The notes under the pieces were generated by a model. The model was given only the letters and a program-made list of their open reading frames with translations, ran no database searches and had not been told where the DNA came from. Below, piece after piece: positions 53,467-64,000 of a stretch of DNA of 64,000 nucleotides. Position 1 is the first letter of the stretch. Every line of letters starts with the position of its first letter. The position numbers and the translations under genes are program-made. The stretch is from NCBI GenBank assembly GCA_002104905.1, contig MCFE01000246.1:1-64000 (forward strand). The letters run 5' to 3'. The stretch comes from Basidiobolus meristosporus CBS 931.73. Its lineage: Eukaryota > Basidiobolomycota > Basidiobolomycetes > Basidiobolales > Basidiobolaceae.

Positions 53467-53688
53467 ATATATGGAAGTGAGTCAAACCAAAGGGGAAATA
53501 GTGTTACATATATGTGTGTATGTGGTGCCACAACTTTATTTATAATGCTTACTATGGCAGGTCATCATTGAATCTTACATTCATGTAGGTGCAATGTCTC
53601 AAATACAAGACTGTCTTAAGTTCACATGAGTATTGACCAAAAAGTGATATAATAGCGTTACATTGTTGAAGGTCAAACTGTTTGCCCC
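53467..53688. promoter_or_regulatory. Divergent promoter region, CACTA copy C
   Basis: 222 bp between divergent start codons. A TATA-like GATATAATAG (about 53647-53656) lies some 35 bp before the transposase ATG; TATATATGG lies just upstream of the accessory ATG. Conserved with 33171-33392. Confidence 0.5.
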
Positions 53689-55923
53689 ATGGACAAGACT
53701 ACTTTGACTCAACACCGTAAGAGAAGAGAAAAAAGACCATGTGACTTTTGTGGCAAGCCTCTCAGCCATGAAGCATGCAGACATCATAGGAAGTATTACA
53801 AGAATCACCGCCAGTGTTTTGCCACCCAAGTCATATTTGACCATTCATTAATCACTACTGTACCAACATTATCTTGCCGGCCAGTTGCTATTTTTACATT
53901 GGCACCTGGCTGTCTTTGTCACCTTGCGCAAACTGAGTCAGGTGAGTTTGTGACACATTTAGGCTCACCTCAGCCTTCTGGATATGGCACGCAGAGTGAT
54001 AGCTCTGACAAAGAAGGTTCACTAATGGATTTTGAGCATATCTCCCCTAGCAACAGTGCCATGTATGAGCCTGGTCAAATCTCTATATGCAATGAGACAA
54101 CACCTGCTGAGACAAATGCCAAGGATACTTTATGGAGCCAAGTGAGTCCAGTAATCCATCTACTGGTGAATGATGTGATGTTGTGGCTAGAGAAGTGGCG
54201 CGTTTCCACTAATATCAGTAATGGGGGCTTTGCGGATTTATTGCTACTTCTTGCCAAAATCATACCAGGATGCAACTTACCATGTACATGGTACAAGTGG
54301 ACAACTGTCATGTGGCTGGCAACATATGATCCAGAGACTGTCCTGATTCTGGCATGTGTTAACAGTTGCATGGCATTCACATCCAAAAATGCTACTATTT
54401 CAACATGTACAAATTGTTAGGAATCCACCACCATTGAGGGAAAACATTGTTCACACTCCGGATATATTCCAGTCATACCCCATCTGAGGAAGCTGATGCA
54501 GTCTAACAAATATTGCAAAGCTATACAGTACCGCACTCAGTATCAATCAAGCACAAACATATCCAATATATTTGATGGCAAACATTACAAACAGCTAAGA
54601 AGCAAGGGCTACTTTGAAGGTATGTATGACCATGCCTTTGCTTTAGCACTTGATGGATTCTCATTAAGCAAGTACTCTACCAGCAAATCCTGATGGCCAC
54701 TGATTCTCATCAATCTGAATCTGCCGCCCATCTTACGGTATCAGCGCAATAATCTGATGGTAGTCTCACTGGTATCTGCGCCTAAATCACCGTCCAATCT
54801 GGATAGCTACCTGTATCCATTGCTGAATGAATTTTGTATGCTTTCCAGTGGGATAACGGTAAATGGCTGTCATGTAAAAGTGCATATTATTATCTGCATT
54901 GGAGATACCCCAGCCATCAGCAAGATAGCAGGTTTTTCCAGGCACAATGGACAGTATTGCTGTCAAATGTGTGAGATCCAGGGGATTTACTCCATAACTC
55001 ACACACATTATTATTACCCAAGCACCAGCACTAAAAACATCATCTTTCCACAGAGAGAACATACAGAAGTAAGCATGCAATTGCAGCAAAGTTGGCAAGC
55101 TATAAGCCATTGGCTGGAATATGGAATCAATTGGAAACCAGAGATACTTAAGATAGAGGGTATCTGTTGGAGCAAAAGCTTTCCACTGGGAGTAATGCAT
55201 TTGCTTTTCAACAATATCCCTATACTAATGACCAAGTTGTACATGGGGCATTTCAAGCTAAATGAGCCCTTTGAGATACCGGAGAAATTTGAAAAAATTG
55301 GCAAGATATTACAGAGTATCCGCTACCCTAAGTACTTCTCACTGGCTCCAATTAATATTCATATGCATATGCAACAATACAAATGCAAAGACTGGATGAA
55401 CTGGATATGTGTTTATTCAAGTGGTGTTCTGAAGCCATTCCTACCAAGAGTACATTGGAAGCATTGGGAGTCATATGTGGACATTGTAGGAATATTTATC
55501 CAGAAGCAGATAACCAATGCCAACTTGACACATCTACAGCTGTTGTGTGAGGAGTTTGTGATGGGATTTGAGCAGCTATACTACAAACATAAAGCTGAAC
55601 GTGTAGATCTCTGCCGCTACTGTATCCATTCTCTACTCCATCTTGCATGGTGTGTGGGGAATATTGGGCCTTGCTTCATCTTTTGGGAGTTTCCTATGGA
55701 GCGGATGTGTGGGGAGATAGGAAGACAAGTCAAGTTGCAGGTACTACCATATCCCAATCTCATCAAGAATATTACCTTCAAGTCCGTCATGGATGTGATG
55801 AGTTGGCACATGGAGGACAGCCAGAATGAGTTGGAAAATACTGAGGACAAATGTGCACATGGAGACACCTATGCCTATGGCATTAAGAAGCTAAGTAGCC
55901 CCAATGTGTGGGTAATCAGTTAA
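53689..55923 (+). pseudogene. CACTA (Tnp2-like) transposase, nearly intact, two stops
   Basis: One phase of 745 codons from ATG 53689 to TAA 55921, broken by TAG at 54418 (Gln in copy D) and TGA at 54691 (the position before WPLILINLNLPP; Arg likely). N-terminus: Cys/His cluster PCDFCGKPLSHEACRHH (residues ~17-33). About residues 225-265: a zinc-ribbon region. Then the Tnp2-like core: KAIQYRTQYQSS, FDGKHYK, LALDGFS (probable first Asp), NLPP, KSPSNLDSYLYPL, CIGDTPAISKIAGF (probable second Asp), CCQMCEIQG, MHLLFNNI, WNWI/WICVYSSGVLKPFLP and IFWEFPMERMCG (probable catalytic Glu). This matches the fungal Tnp2/Plavaka-like pattern that I know from CACTA/EnSpm transposases. It would excise and reinsert the element. 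Confidence 0.88.
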
Positions 55924-56855
55924 GTAATGCAAAGTTGGGTTGGGTGTAACAAGCAACTAATTTTTATCAGGAAAACTCCACCAAGATATGCCGGATTTCT
56001 TGTGGTCACAAGCCAACTTCTACACCATTCAATACAGAACTCACACAAACAAAAGCCAGAGCGCACCTATAAGGGGGACTAGAATCCAGCAGGGAGAAGG
56101 AATATATTGGCTAAATACCAAGAAGTTCTTTGCCAATATTCAGGAGGTATTCATGGCGGAAGTGGCAACAACCAAGCATATGTTTGCAAGATGTATATGC
56201 TACCAGCAGTACAACGTATATGGCAACTTTGCAAGTATCACACTAAAAAGCCGTAAAGTTGAGGTGATAGAAGTGTGTCAATTGTGGCAGGTGTGCATGC
56301 TTGTAGAGGTTAGTAAGCAGGAGGCCATAGTTTTTTTTGATTCAAACTATATGTGGAATACCCAAGGTAGTAGTGGGCAAACATATAAAGAAAGGTGATT
56401 CTACAGTGGAATATATGAATTGCACAAGGGGAGGTAGAAAAGGGAAATACCATTTGGTAAATTGGTACGGTAGCATTATACATAACCAGCAGCAGGCCGT
56501 CATACTGCCAAAAAAAGCCATCAGAGTCTTGCTGTGAGGCCATCAAAATACCATCAAGTTTCTGCCGTATAAGGCAATTGGAAGTCCTGGCCTACTGGAT
56601 CCACTTAAAATAGTAATACAGCGCTGAAAGACTGCAACAATAACATGTGAATATTGTCACAGCACCAATCAAAAATTGTCAAGTTTTATCCCTTTATTTG
56701 GCTGTAAAATTTGCAAAACACTGTCATGATCTTGTTATAAGATTGTCAGGAGGGTCACTAATTCCAAGCTGCTGTTACTATGACCGTCTCTGAATGGGAT
56801 CTTGATGGATGATTGGATTGGATCCACCTGTGGGACCAAATTATTTTTCATAGGG
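55924..56855 (+). other. CACTA 3' non-coding tail and right terminus
   Basis: Conserved non-coding tail shared with 36421-37352, 37353-37874, 50773-51386 and other fragments. Short frames here are not conserved between copies. It ends with the subterminal block (GATCTTGTTATAAGATTGTC, 56728-) and TTATTTTTCATAGGG. Confidence 0.7.
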
Positions 56856-56861
56856 TATGAA

Positions 56862-58850
56862 ATTAACTGAAAGCCAGTTTCTTGGCATATGCTGTACACC
56901 CAAATATTCTTAGATGTTTTGCACTTGGTCTGTATCCATACCATGCTTCAAATGGAGTAGAATCACAAAGTATTTGGTTATAACTCCTATTTTTGAGGTA
57001 TATAGCAGTGGCATCAGATTCTGCCCAAAAATCATAAGATAATTTTGATCATGGATCATAGATCTTGCCATATCAATTATTGATCTGCTTGCACATTCTG
57101 CCACTTAATTTTGCTGTGGGGAGTATGGTACAGTAGTGTCTTACTTTATCCCATGAACTTTGCTGAAGTGGATGAAGAGTTTTGAGGTATATTTTCCACC
57201 GTTGTCAGAGCATATTTTCTTGATTTTTTTATCAGTTTCTCTCTCCACCATGGCTTTAAGCTCCCTGAGCTTAGACAGAGCTTCTTCCTTTCTCTCCATG
57301 AAGTAAACCCATGTGTATCTTTTATCATCATCAATATAAGTGATCAAATACTTCATTCCACCTAAGAATAAATCTTACCTAGGTCCACACAGATCTTGGT
57401 GAATTAGATCCAGCTTTTTTGTAATTTTGACTAACCCAGAGCTCTTGAACAGTTGTCCTGCTTGTTTCCCATATATGCAGGCTTCACTGTGCTCCAAATT
57501 GGCTGGGGGATCAACTTTTACTCCAGAAATTAGCTGATCTTTGACCATTTTGAGCATATAATCAAAATTGATGTGCCCAAATCTCCTGTGCCAAAGCATT
57601 GGTGTTTCTTCATTTAAATTACTTAGATTGGCTTCCAGATATGATGGAATATAAGTCAACTTGTCTAGACTCTGATCTCTGATATCCAAAGCAATATGGG
57701 CACCATTTCAACTGGTGATCCTTCATTTAGAATTGTCAAAGTTCAACTGAGTCCTTTTGCAGTGGCCTTGCTTACAGAGAGTAGGGTCTTGGCTATTTCT
57801 GGTACATAGGGTGCTTCTTTAAAGGTCAGTTTATGGCTTCCTTCACTGCTTCTAAGGTTTACTTGGATAGTTCCTTCTCCCACTGCATCAAGTGTTCTAT
57901 TGTCACCCATGAAGACCTTCTTAAATGGAATTTCTTGATATTAGGTAAAAAGTTTCTATTGGTGTGTAAAGTGTTGGGATGCTCTGAAGTCAATATATCA
58001 TATCTGAGAATCATTGTTTGTGGTCATATTAAGTGCAGATAGGAATAGTCTATCTTCTGTTGTTGCAGCATTTCCATATTTTGGCTTCCTTTGCTGAGTA
58101 TCTTTTTTTTTGAAGCACCGGTCTGAAGTGTAACCTTTCCTTTTGCAGTAGTTGCAAAACAAGTTGCTGTTACCTTTAAAGGGTCATGAGTACCATCTTT
58201 GTTGGTTGTCAATGCTTATTAAAGCATTTTCCTCTTCCTTCTTATTGGCACCAGATTTTCTTAATTCTTCATCCATGAGCCTTCTATGTATGTAGTTTAA
58301 GGTCATATATTCAGTTCTTAACTCTAGGGCTGATACAAAACCCTGAAGCTTGTTTGGCAGGCTATTCAGCATGATAACTTTCACATCCTCATTAGTAGTT
58401 GGTACACCAACAGATTGCATCTCATCCACCAGCAAGGTTATTCTGTTAATTAGGTTTTTCTTTTCTTCTCCTGACAGCATCTTTGTAGTATAGAGTTTTG
58501 GTCTCAGATACATTTTCTTGGCAGCTGAACATAACTGGTAGGTGTCTTCTAATGCCTTCCAGGCAGTCTTTATCATTTTTGCTCTTGAGCATTGAATTAG
58601 CAGCTTGTCTTTAACATTGAGGCAAATGCAGTTAAAGGCACTTTGTTCTTTCTTATGGTACTTTAAGGCTTCCTCTCCCACGTTTTTAGGAGGGGATTCT
58701 TCTCCCATGACAGTATCCCAAAAGCCTCTTTCTTGTATCAGCTTCTTCATCTTCACCTTCTACACTAGGGAGTTAGATACATCCAACTTTTCAGCAGAGG
58801 GGAAAATTCCAGTAATAGCAGTGATAGGCATTACAGAGAGTGACAGCTCA
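56862..58850 (-). pseudogene. Copia-A gag-protease-integrase (copy 2)
   Basis: Gag is 58850-58184 (UBN2-like: MKMKKLIQERGFWDTVMGEESPPKN, AFNCICLNVKDKLLIQCSRAK, EEKKNLINRITLLVDEM). The CCHC region is near 58160-58120 (CNYCKRKG; frameshifted). Protease and pre-integrase lie at 58020-57380, with HRRFGHINFD and LEHSEACIYGKQA. Integrase is 57356-56910 (YIDDDKRYTWVYF with altered Tyr/Asp context, CSDNGGKYTS, ASRSIIDMAR). Several frameshifts and stops. Sister of the copy at 60382. Confidence 0.85.
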
Positions 58851-58862
58851 GTGCTCATAACC

Positions 58863-59209
58863 TGTTGCAAGAGTCTTGGAGATATTGGAGTTGATTGGCA
58901 GGACAAGCAGATGATGTGGTTTTCACTAAATGATTTATTGTATCTAAAAGTGGTATTTATACTTTTACATGGTCTTGGCATAAAACCACGTAAGATAGAT
59001 CCAGACAGGTCCCAAGAGCATGTGTGCAAAGTTTGGGGATGTTTGGACAACTTTGAGAATTTCATGATCTGGGTACCCAGTATTTTGGTGAAAATATCCT
59101 AAGTAAATCCTGACAAGGAGTTTGGTGAGTATTCTCTAGTATCTGAAGGTAAGGATCTAAGTGATCAAGTTAGGTGCATATTTAGGTTGAATTCCAAGGC
59201 TTTACAACA
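58863..59209 (-). repeat. Copia-A 5' LTR (copy 2)
   Basis: 347 bp in reverse orientation, TGTTGCAAGAGTCTTGG to TTTACAACA. The adjacent CTCATAACC at 58854-58862 is the PBS complement. Confidence 0.9.
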
Positions 59210-59340
59210 AATTCTACCATGGAATACATGAGTGGTACCAAGGGAAGTGGAAATATGAAAAACCATTGGGTAAAATTAGTACAGTAGCATTGTGCAGGAC
59301 TAGATATAAATCATCATACAGCCATAATGATGCTAAAAGT
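59210..59340 (+). mobile_element. CACTA tail fragment
   Basis: It matches 56398-56530 (TTCTACxxTGGAATA, then AAxCCATTGGGTAAA). Flanked by copia LTRs on both sides. Confidence 0.6.
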
Positions 59341-60028
59341 GAGCAAATTTTATAAATGCACTCATTCACTTACCTGACTTAGTTACCTAGACCATTACCC
59401 ACAAATCTTAGTAGAACCTGACTTAATTCCTACTTGTGATTTACTTACAATATTTTTACCAGAATATCAGATACCTAGTGCATGGAACTTCTCAGAGCTG
59501 TCCAAGCATCCCTAAGCTCTGTGCAAATGTTCTTGGAATCTTGCTTAGCATGATCTGTGCTTGTCTTGTCATGACCCGGTAAAAGTATAACAACTACTTT
59601 TATGCCAAACAAATCATTGAGTGAAGCCCTTAAATCTGCTTATTCTCCCATTCACTACCAATGTATCCTGGCTCTTACAGTAGAGAATGTGCCTCAAGCT
59701 GTCACTTTCTGGAATGTTCACCTAGCTATTACTAGACCTTCTCCTTCAGCTGAAAGCCTAATACTACAAACTACAAAGTTTGGAAGGTGTGGATGACAAT
59801 GCTGCTTCAGGATCAAGGCCTTTGAGATACTGTTGTAGGAGAAGAATGCCCTCCTAACAGTGTAAGAGAAGAAGCCTTGAAGTACCACAAGAAAAAGTAC
59901 CTTTAACTGCATTTGCCTTGATTTTGAAGACAAATTGCTAACTAAACATTAAAGAGTAGAAATAGCAAAGAATGCCTGGAAGGCATTAGAGGACACCTAC
60001 AGGTTATATTTGGCCGCTACAAAGATTT
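59341..60028 (+). pseudogene. Old Copia-A LTR and gag fragment
   Basis: 59341 to about 59690 is a diverged Copia-A LTR (CATTGAGTGAAGCCC, the equivalent of 60308-60322). 59690-60028 is gag sequence with frameshifts (PPNSVREEALKYHKKKY-type sense). It is interrupted at 60029 by the next copy in the same orientation. Confidence 0.7.
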
Positions 60029-60377
60029 TGTTGTAAAAACTCGTATTTCCACCTAAATATTCACCTAACTTAGTCACTTAGATCATCACCTTCAAATCCT
60101 AGAGAATACTGACCAAATTCATTGTTGGGATTTACTTAGAATATTTTCACCAAAATACCAGGTACCCAGAACATAAAAATTCTCAAAGTTGTCCAAACAG
60201 CCCCAAACTTTGCACACATGTTCTTGGGACCTTCCTTAACCTATTCCAAGTGTTTGTAATGCCAAGACCAGGTAAAAGTATAAATACTACTTTGACATTC
60301 AATAAATCATTAAGTGAAAAACACATAATCTACTTGTTCTCCAAATCACTTCCAATATCTCCAAGACTCTTACAACA
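60029..60377 (+). repeat. Copia-A 5' LTR (copy 1)
   Basis: 349 bp, TGTTGTAAAAACTCG to TCTTACAACA. TATA box TATAAATA at 60279-60286 and AATAAA at 60301-60306. Confidence 0.92.
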
Positions 60378-60390
60378 GGTTATGAGCCCC
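60378..60390 (+). other. Primer binding site overlapping the gag start codon, Copia-A
   Basis: GGTTATGAGCCCC follows the LTR end directly. GGTTATGAGCCC is the complement of the anticodon arm of initiator tRNA-Met (GGGCUCAUAACC), the half-tRNA priming mode known for Drosophila copia and yeast Ty5. The ATG within it (60382-60384) is in frame with gag. The same site adjoins the LTRs at 49992 and 58863. Confidence 0.8.
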
Positions 60391-60948
60391 GAGCTGTCAT
60401 TCTCTGCAATGTCTACTACTGCTATTACTGGAATTTTTCCCTCTGCTGAAAAGTTGGATGGATCTAACTACCAAGTGTGGAAGGTGAAGATGAAGATGCT
60501 GCTACAAGAAAGAGGCCTTTGGGATATTGTCATGGGAGAAGAATGCCCTCCTAAAAACGTGGGAGAGGAAGCCTTAAAGTACCAGAAGAAAGAACAAAGT
60601 GCCTTTAACTGCATTTGCCTTAATGTCAAGGACAAATTGCTAATTCAATGCTCAAGAGCAAAAATGGCAAAAAATGCCTGGAAAGCATTGGAAGACACCT
60701 ACCAGTCATGTTCAGCTGCCAAGAAAATGTATCTGAGAAGAAAATTCTTTACTACAAAGATGCTGCCAGGAGAAGAAATGAAAAATCTAATTAACAGAAT
60801 TACCCTGCTGGTAGATGAGATGGAATCTGAGGGCGTACCAACTACTGATGAGGATGTGATAGTTACCATCCTGAATAGCCTGACAGACGAGTTTCAGGGC
60901 CTTGTATCTGCCCTAGAGTCCAGAACTGAAGATTTGACCTTAAATTAA
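60382..60948 (+). CDS. Copia-A Gag (UBN2-like), truncated by a stop
   Basis: The ATG at 60382, in the PBS, opens a frame MSPELSFSAM. Residues ~20-185 form a copia Gag domain (EKLDGSNYQVWKVKMKMLLQERGLWDIV, ALKYQKKEQSAFNCICLNVKDKLLIQCSRAKMAKNAWKALEDTYQ, LPGEEMKNLINRITLLVDEME). TAA at 60946 ends it where copy 2 has TAC (LNY/LTLNYIHRRL). The frame upstream of 60382 runs into the LTR and is not coding. Continuation with the CCHC motif (CNYCKRKGHTSDRC, 61083-61124) is in another phase after a frameshift near 61055. Confidence 0.85.
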   Translation: MSPELSFSAMSTTAITGIFPSAEKLDGSNYQVWKVKMKMLLQERGLWDIVMGEECPPKNVGEEALKYQKKEQSAFNCICLNVKDKLLIQCSRAKMAKNAWKALEDTYQSCSAAKKMYLRRKFFTTKMLPGEEMKNLINRITLLVDEMESEGVPTTDEDVIVTILNSLTDEFQGLVSALESRTEDLTLN

Positions 60949-63900
60949 GTATATGGAAGGCTCCTGGATGAAGAATTAAGAAAATCAAGCGCCAATAAGA
61001 AGGAAGAAGAAAATGCTTTAATAAGCAATGATAACCAACAAAGGAGGTACCAAGACCCTACAAAGGCAACAGCAACCTATCTTGCAACTACTGCAAAAGG
61101 AAAGGACACACATCAGACCGGTGTTTCAAAAAGAAAGATTATCAGCAAAAGAAGCCTGAAAATGGAAATGCTGCAACAACTGAAGATAGACTATTCATAT
61201 CTGCACTAAATATGACCACAAACAAGGATTCTCAGATGTGGTATATTGACTCTGGAGCTTCTCAACACTTTACACACCAAAAAGAACTTTTTACCCAATA
61301 TCAAGAAATTCCAATTAAGAAGGTTTTCATGGGTGACGATAGAATACTTGATGCAGTGGGAGAAGGAACTATCCAAGTAAACCTTAGAAGCAGTGAAGGA
61401 AGCCATACACTGACCTTTAAAGAAGTACTCTATGTGCCAGAAATAGCCAAGAACCTACTCTCTGTAAGCAAGGCCACAGCAGAAGGACTCAGTTTCAGTT
61501 TTGACAATTCTGGATGCAGGATCACTGATCAAAATGGTGCTCATATTGCTTTGGGCATCAGAGATCAGAATCTATACAAGTTGACTTATATTCCATCATA
61601 TCTGGAAGCCAATTTAAGTAACTTAAATGAAGAAACACCAATGCTTTCGCACAGGAGATTTGGACACATCAATTTTGATTATTTGCGCAAAATGATCAAA
61701 GATCAGCTAATTTCTGGAGTGAAAATTGATCCCCCAGCTAATTTGGAGCACTGTGAAGCCTGCATATATGAGAAACAAGCCAGACAACTGTTCAAGAGCT
61801 CTGGGTTAATCAAAACTAAGAAAAAATTAGATCTCATTCACTCAGATCTATGTGGACCTATGCAAAATTTATCCTTAGGCGGGATGAAGTATTTAATCAC
61901 TTTTATTGATGATTATACAAGATACACATGGGTCTACTTCATGGAGAAAAAGGAAGAAGCTCTGTCTAAGCTCAGGGAGTTTAAAGCCATGGTGGAGAGA
62001 GAAACTGGTGAAAAAATCAAGAAAATACGCTCTGACATTGGTGGGGAATATACCTCAAAACTCTTCATCCACTTCTGCAAAATTCATGGGATAAAGCAAG
62101 AGACTACTGTACCTTACTGCCCACAGCAAAATGGAGTAGCAGAACAAGCTAACAGATCAATAATTGATATGGCAAGATCTATGATCCATGATCAAAATTA
62201 TCCTATGATTTTTGGGCGGAATCAGTTGCCACTGCTGTATATCTTAAAAATAGGAGTTATAACAGAATACTTTGTGATTCTACTCTATTTGAAGCATGGT
62301 ATGGATACAGACCAAGTGCAGAACATCTAAGAATATTTGGGTGTACAGCATATGCCAAAAAACTGGCCGGAAATCAGTCAAAATTTGAGCCAAAAAGTGT
62401 AAAATGCATATTTTTGGGCTACTGCAATGAGAGTAAGGCATACAGACTCTACAATACCGAAGCAAAGAAGCTGATCAAGTCCAGGGATGTGTTGTATGAT
62501 GAAGATTCAAAATTTTCACAAAAAATGACATCAGATGATGACAAAAATTTGATCTCAAGTCCACCAATTGTCAGGATTGAATCAGAGCAAAACAATGAAA
62601 ATTTTTTCACTCCAGAGGACTCTACAACCGTGGTTTAGCCAGAATCAGTGCCCAGGAATATCCCAGAAGTGATCATTCCAGTATCAAATGCCCGGAGATC
62701 CAATCGGACAAGAAATAGCCCAAATTACTATATTAATGAGGGTACAAACTTAGCCTATGCCTATTCAGTCCATATTGATGAACCCCAGACTGTAAAAGAG
62801 GCCCTAAATAGCCCTCAGATGAAGTTTTGGAGATCTGCAATGACTGAGGAATATCAGGCCCTGATGGAAAATCAAGCTTGGGACCTAGTCAAATTACTAA
62901 TCAACCAAAAATCAATTGGATGCAGATGGGTCTTCAAGACAAAATACAAGGCTGATGGTACAATTGAAAGATACAAAGCAAGACTTGTAGCCAAAGGTTA
63001 CTCTCAAACAAAAGGACTTGACTATACTGAGACCTTTGCACCGGTAGCCAAGTTTAATTCCATCAGATTAATATTGGCTATTGCAGCCAAATATAAGTTT
63101 TTTATTCATCAAATGGATGTAAAAACTGCATTTTTGAATGGAGAACTTGATGAGGACGTGTATATGGACCAGCCTGATGGGTTTGTTGACCAAGATAACC
63201 CCCATTTGGTCTGCAAGCTTAAAAAGTCACTATATGGTCTCAAACAATCACCAAGAGCCTGGAATTGCAAGATAGATTCTTATTTGGAATCTTTGAGTTT
63301 CAAAAGGAGTAATGCTGACTATAGTATATACCATAAGCCAGATAGAGCAAATCCAGTTCTATTAGCTCTATATGTGGATGATCTTATTATAGCCGCCAAT
63401 AACCCAGAAACATTGGAAGAGACTAAATCCAGCCTATCTAAGGAGTTCAAGATGTCCAATCTAGGAGAACTTAGTTACTACTTAGGGATTAAGTTCTCCA
63501 TAAACAGAAGTACCCAGACTATTACCCTAAGCCAATCCAAGTATAATCAAGATATACTAAAGAAGTACAAAATGGAAGACTGTAAACCGGCAGCTACTCC
63601 AATGGAGACAAACCTTAACTTGGTCAAAACTCAACCAAATCAAGAGAGCTTGGTGCCATCTGAAAGCCCTGACTTTCCTTATCAATTGATGGTTGGCAGT
63701 CTGATGTATATCATGCTTGGAACACGTCCAGATATCTCATATTCAGTGGGAGTTGTCAGCCAACATAATCAGAACTATGGATCTGATCACATTGCAGCAG
63801 TTAAGCGGATTTTTAGATACCTAAAAGGAACTGCTGACATCTGCTTAAGATACACTTATAAGGATTCAGAACAGGATCTTGTGGGATACTCTGATGCTGA

Positions 63901-63999
63901 TTGAGGACAAAATTTGGAAGACAGAAGATCCACCACAGGATACACCTTTCTTTACTGTAAAGGAGCAATTTCATGGAATTCAAGAAAGCAACCAACCAT
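60949..63999 (+). pseudogene. Copia-A Pol: protease, integrase, RT, RNase H (copy 1)
   Basis: CCHC knuckle at 61083. 61212-62330: protease WYIDSGASQHFTH; pre-integrase (HRRFGHINFDY, LEHCEACIYEKQA); integrase HSDLCGPM, FIDDYTRYTWVYF, RSDIGGEY (DNG to DIG change at the second catalytic motif region), PQQNGVAEQANR. Frameshift near 62220. 62414-63904 in one phase with TAG at 62636 (CAG in copy 3): integrase tail, linker, and RT (WRSAMTEEYQALMENQAWDLV, RWVFKTKY, ARLVAKGYSQTKGLDYTETFAPVAKF, MDVKTAFLNGELDEDVYM, LYGLKQSPRAW, LYVDDLIIAANN, LGIKF). RNase H start YSDAD, then TGA at 63902 (TGG in copy 3), then RRSTTGYTF to the window end. Confidence 0.88.
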
Positions 64000-64000
64000 A

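Larger units (their letters stand above)
51532..56855. mobile_element. CACTA-like transposon copy C (best coding copy, left end missing)
   Basis: Divergent accessory (minus, 51532-53466) and transposase (plus, 53689-55923) genes, a ~930-bp 3' tail and a right terminus CATAGGG at 56855. The left end with the terminal exon is missing, replaced by rearranged fragments. Copia-A sequence follows directly after the right terminus. Confidence 0.8.
56856..59209 (-). mobile_element. Copia-A copy 2 (5' half)
   Basis: 5' LTR 58863-59209 (reverse), PBS, gag, protease and integrase; the copy ends at 56856 where the CACTA terminus abuts. The RT-RNase H half and 3' LTR are not in the window. Confidence 0.85.
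60029..64000 (+). mobile_element. Copia-A copy 1 (plus strand; runs off the window)
   Basis: 5' LTR 60029-60377, PBS 60378, gag, protease, integrase, RT and part of RNase H to the window edge. The best coding copy of the family: stops at 60946, 62636 and 63902 and frameshifts near 61055 and 62220. The 3' LTR and the right target duplication lie outside the window. It is inserted in the gag of an older copy. Confidence 0.92.

Noticed and set aside
20713-63904. TGA reassigned to Trp (alternative genetic code)
   Set aside because: Some TGA stops fall at Trp sites, but others fall at Arg or Gly sites, TAG and TAA also occur, and TGG is used normally. Mutation explains the pattern better.

Overview
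This is a stretch of repeat-packed eukaryotic DNA, most likely from a fungus. I found no recognisable host gene, rRNA or tRNA. Almost every open frame belongs to a transposable element, and most are broken. The fungal call is an inference from the Tnp2-type (CACTA/EnSpm-like) transposases, which resemble those of TE-rich fungi, and from the Ty3 and Ty1/copia elements; I cannot name a species.

Layout. 0.4-3.2 kb: CACTA remnants, including an intact left end. 3.2-9.9 kb: pieces of a Ty3/Gypsy family (Gypsy-A), a solo copia LTR, an inverted CACTA piece, a decayed copia (Copia-B) and a further Gypsy-A piece. 9.9-17.0 kb: an old minus-strand Gypsy-A copy whose gag holds a near-intact plus-strand Gypsy-A (11459-16396; near-identical 368-bp LTRs; TSD ATTG). 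17.0-17.8 kb: CACTA fragments. 17.8-19.72 kb: an AT-rich island carrying the 3' end of an RNA polymerase second-subunit (RPB2) gene of giant-virus type and a Cys/His-Lys-rich protein gene; probably an endogenous fragment of a large DNA virus. 19.7-24.4 kb: a minus-strand Gypsy-A with five in-frame stops. 24.4-30.2 kb: decayed copia material including an element bounded by TSD GGGAT (Copia-C), with a solo Gypsy-A LTR inside its LTR.

30.2-56.86 kb is a nested stack. CACTA elements carry divergent genes: a minus-strand accessory protein and a plus-strand Tnp2-like transposase. One CACTA tail holds Copia-A (37875-50612), which holds a second Ty3 family, Gypsy-B (38757-46612, TSD GTTC), whose gag is split by a 731-bp foldback MITE with TA target duplication. 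A related MITE sits in the Copia-A LTR, and a solo Gypsy-B LTR sits in a transposase gene. 51.5-56.86 kb is the best CACTA coding copy. 56.86-64 kb: three Copia-A copies; the last runs off the window.

Element biology visible here: Gypsy-A has PBS TTGGTAGCAGC, gag-PR-RT-RH-IN in one frame and 4-bp TSDs. Copia-A has a PBS matching the anticodon arm of initiator tRNA-Met, and the gag ATG lies inside that PBS. Most premature stops compared between copies are C:G to T:A changes (CGA to TGA, CAG to TAG, TGG to TGA/TAG), and one such change also appears in the virus-like RPB2 fragment. This suggests methylation or deamination-driven silencing of the region.
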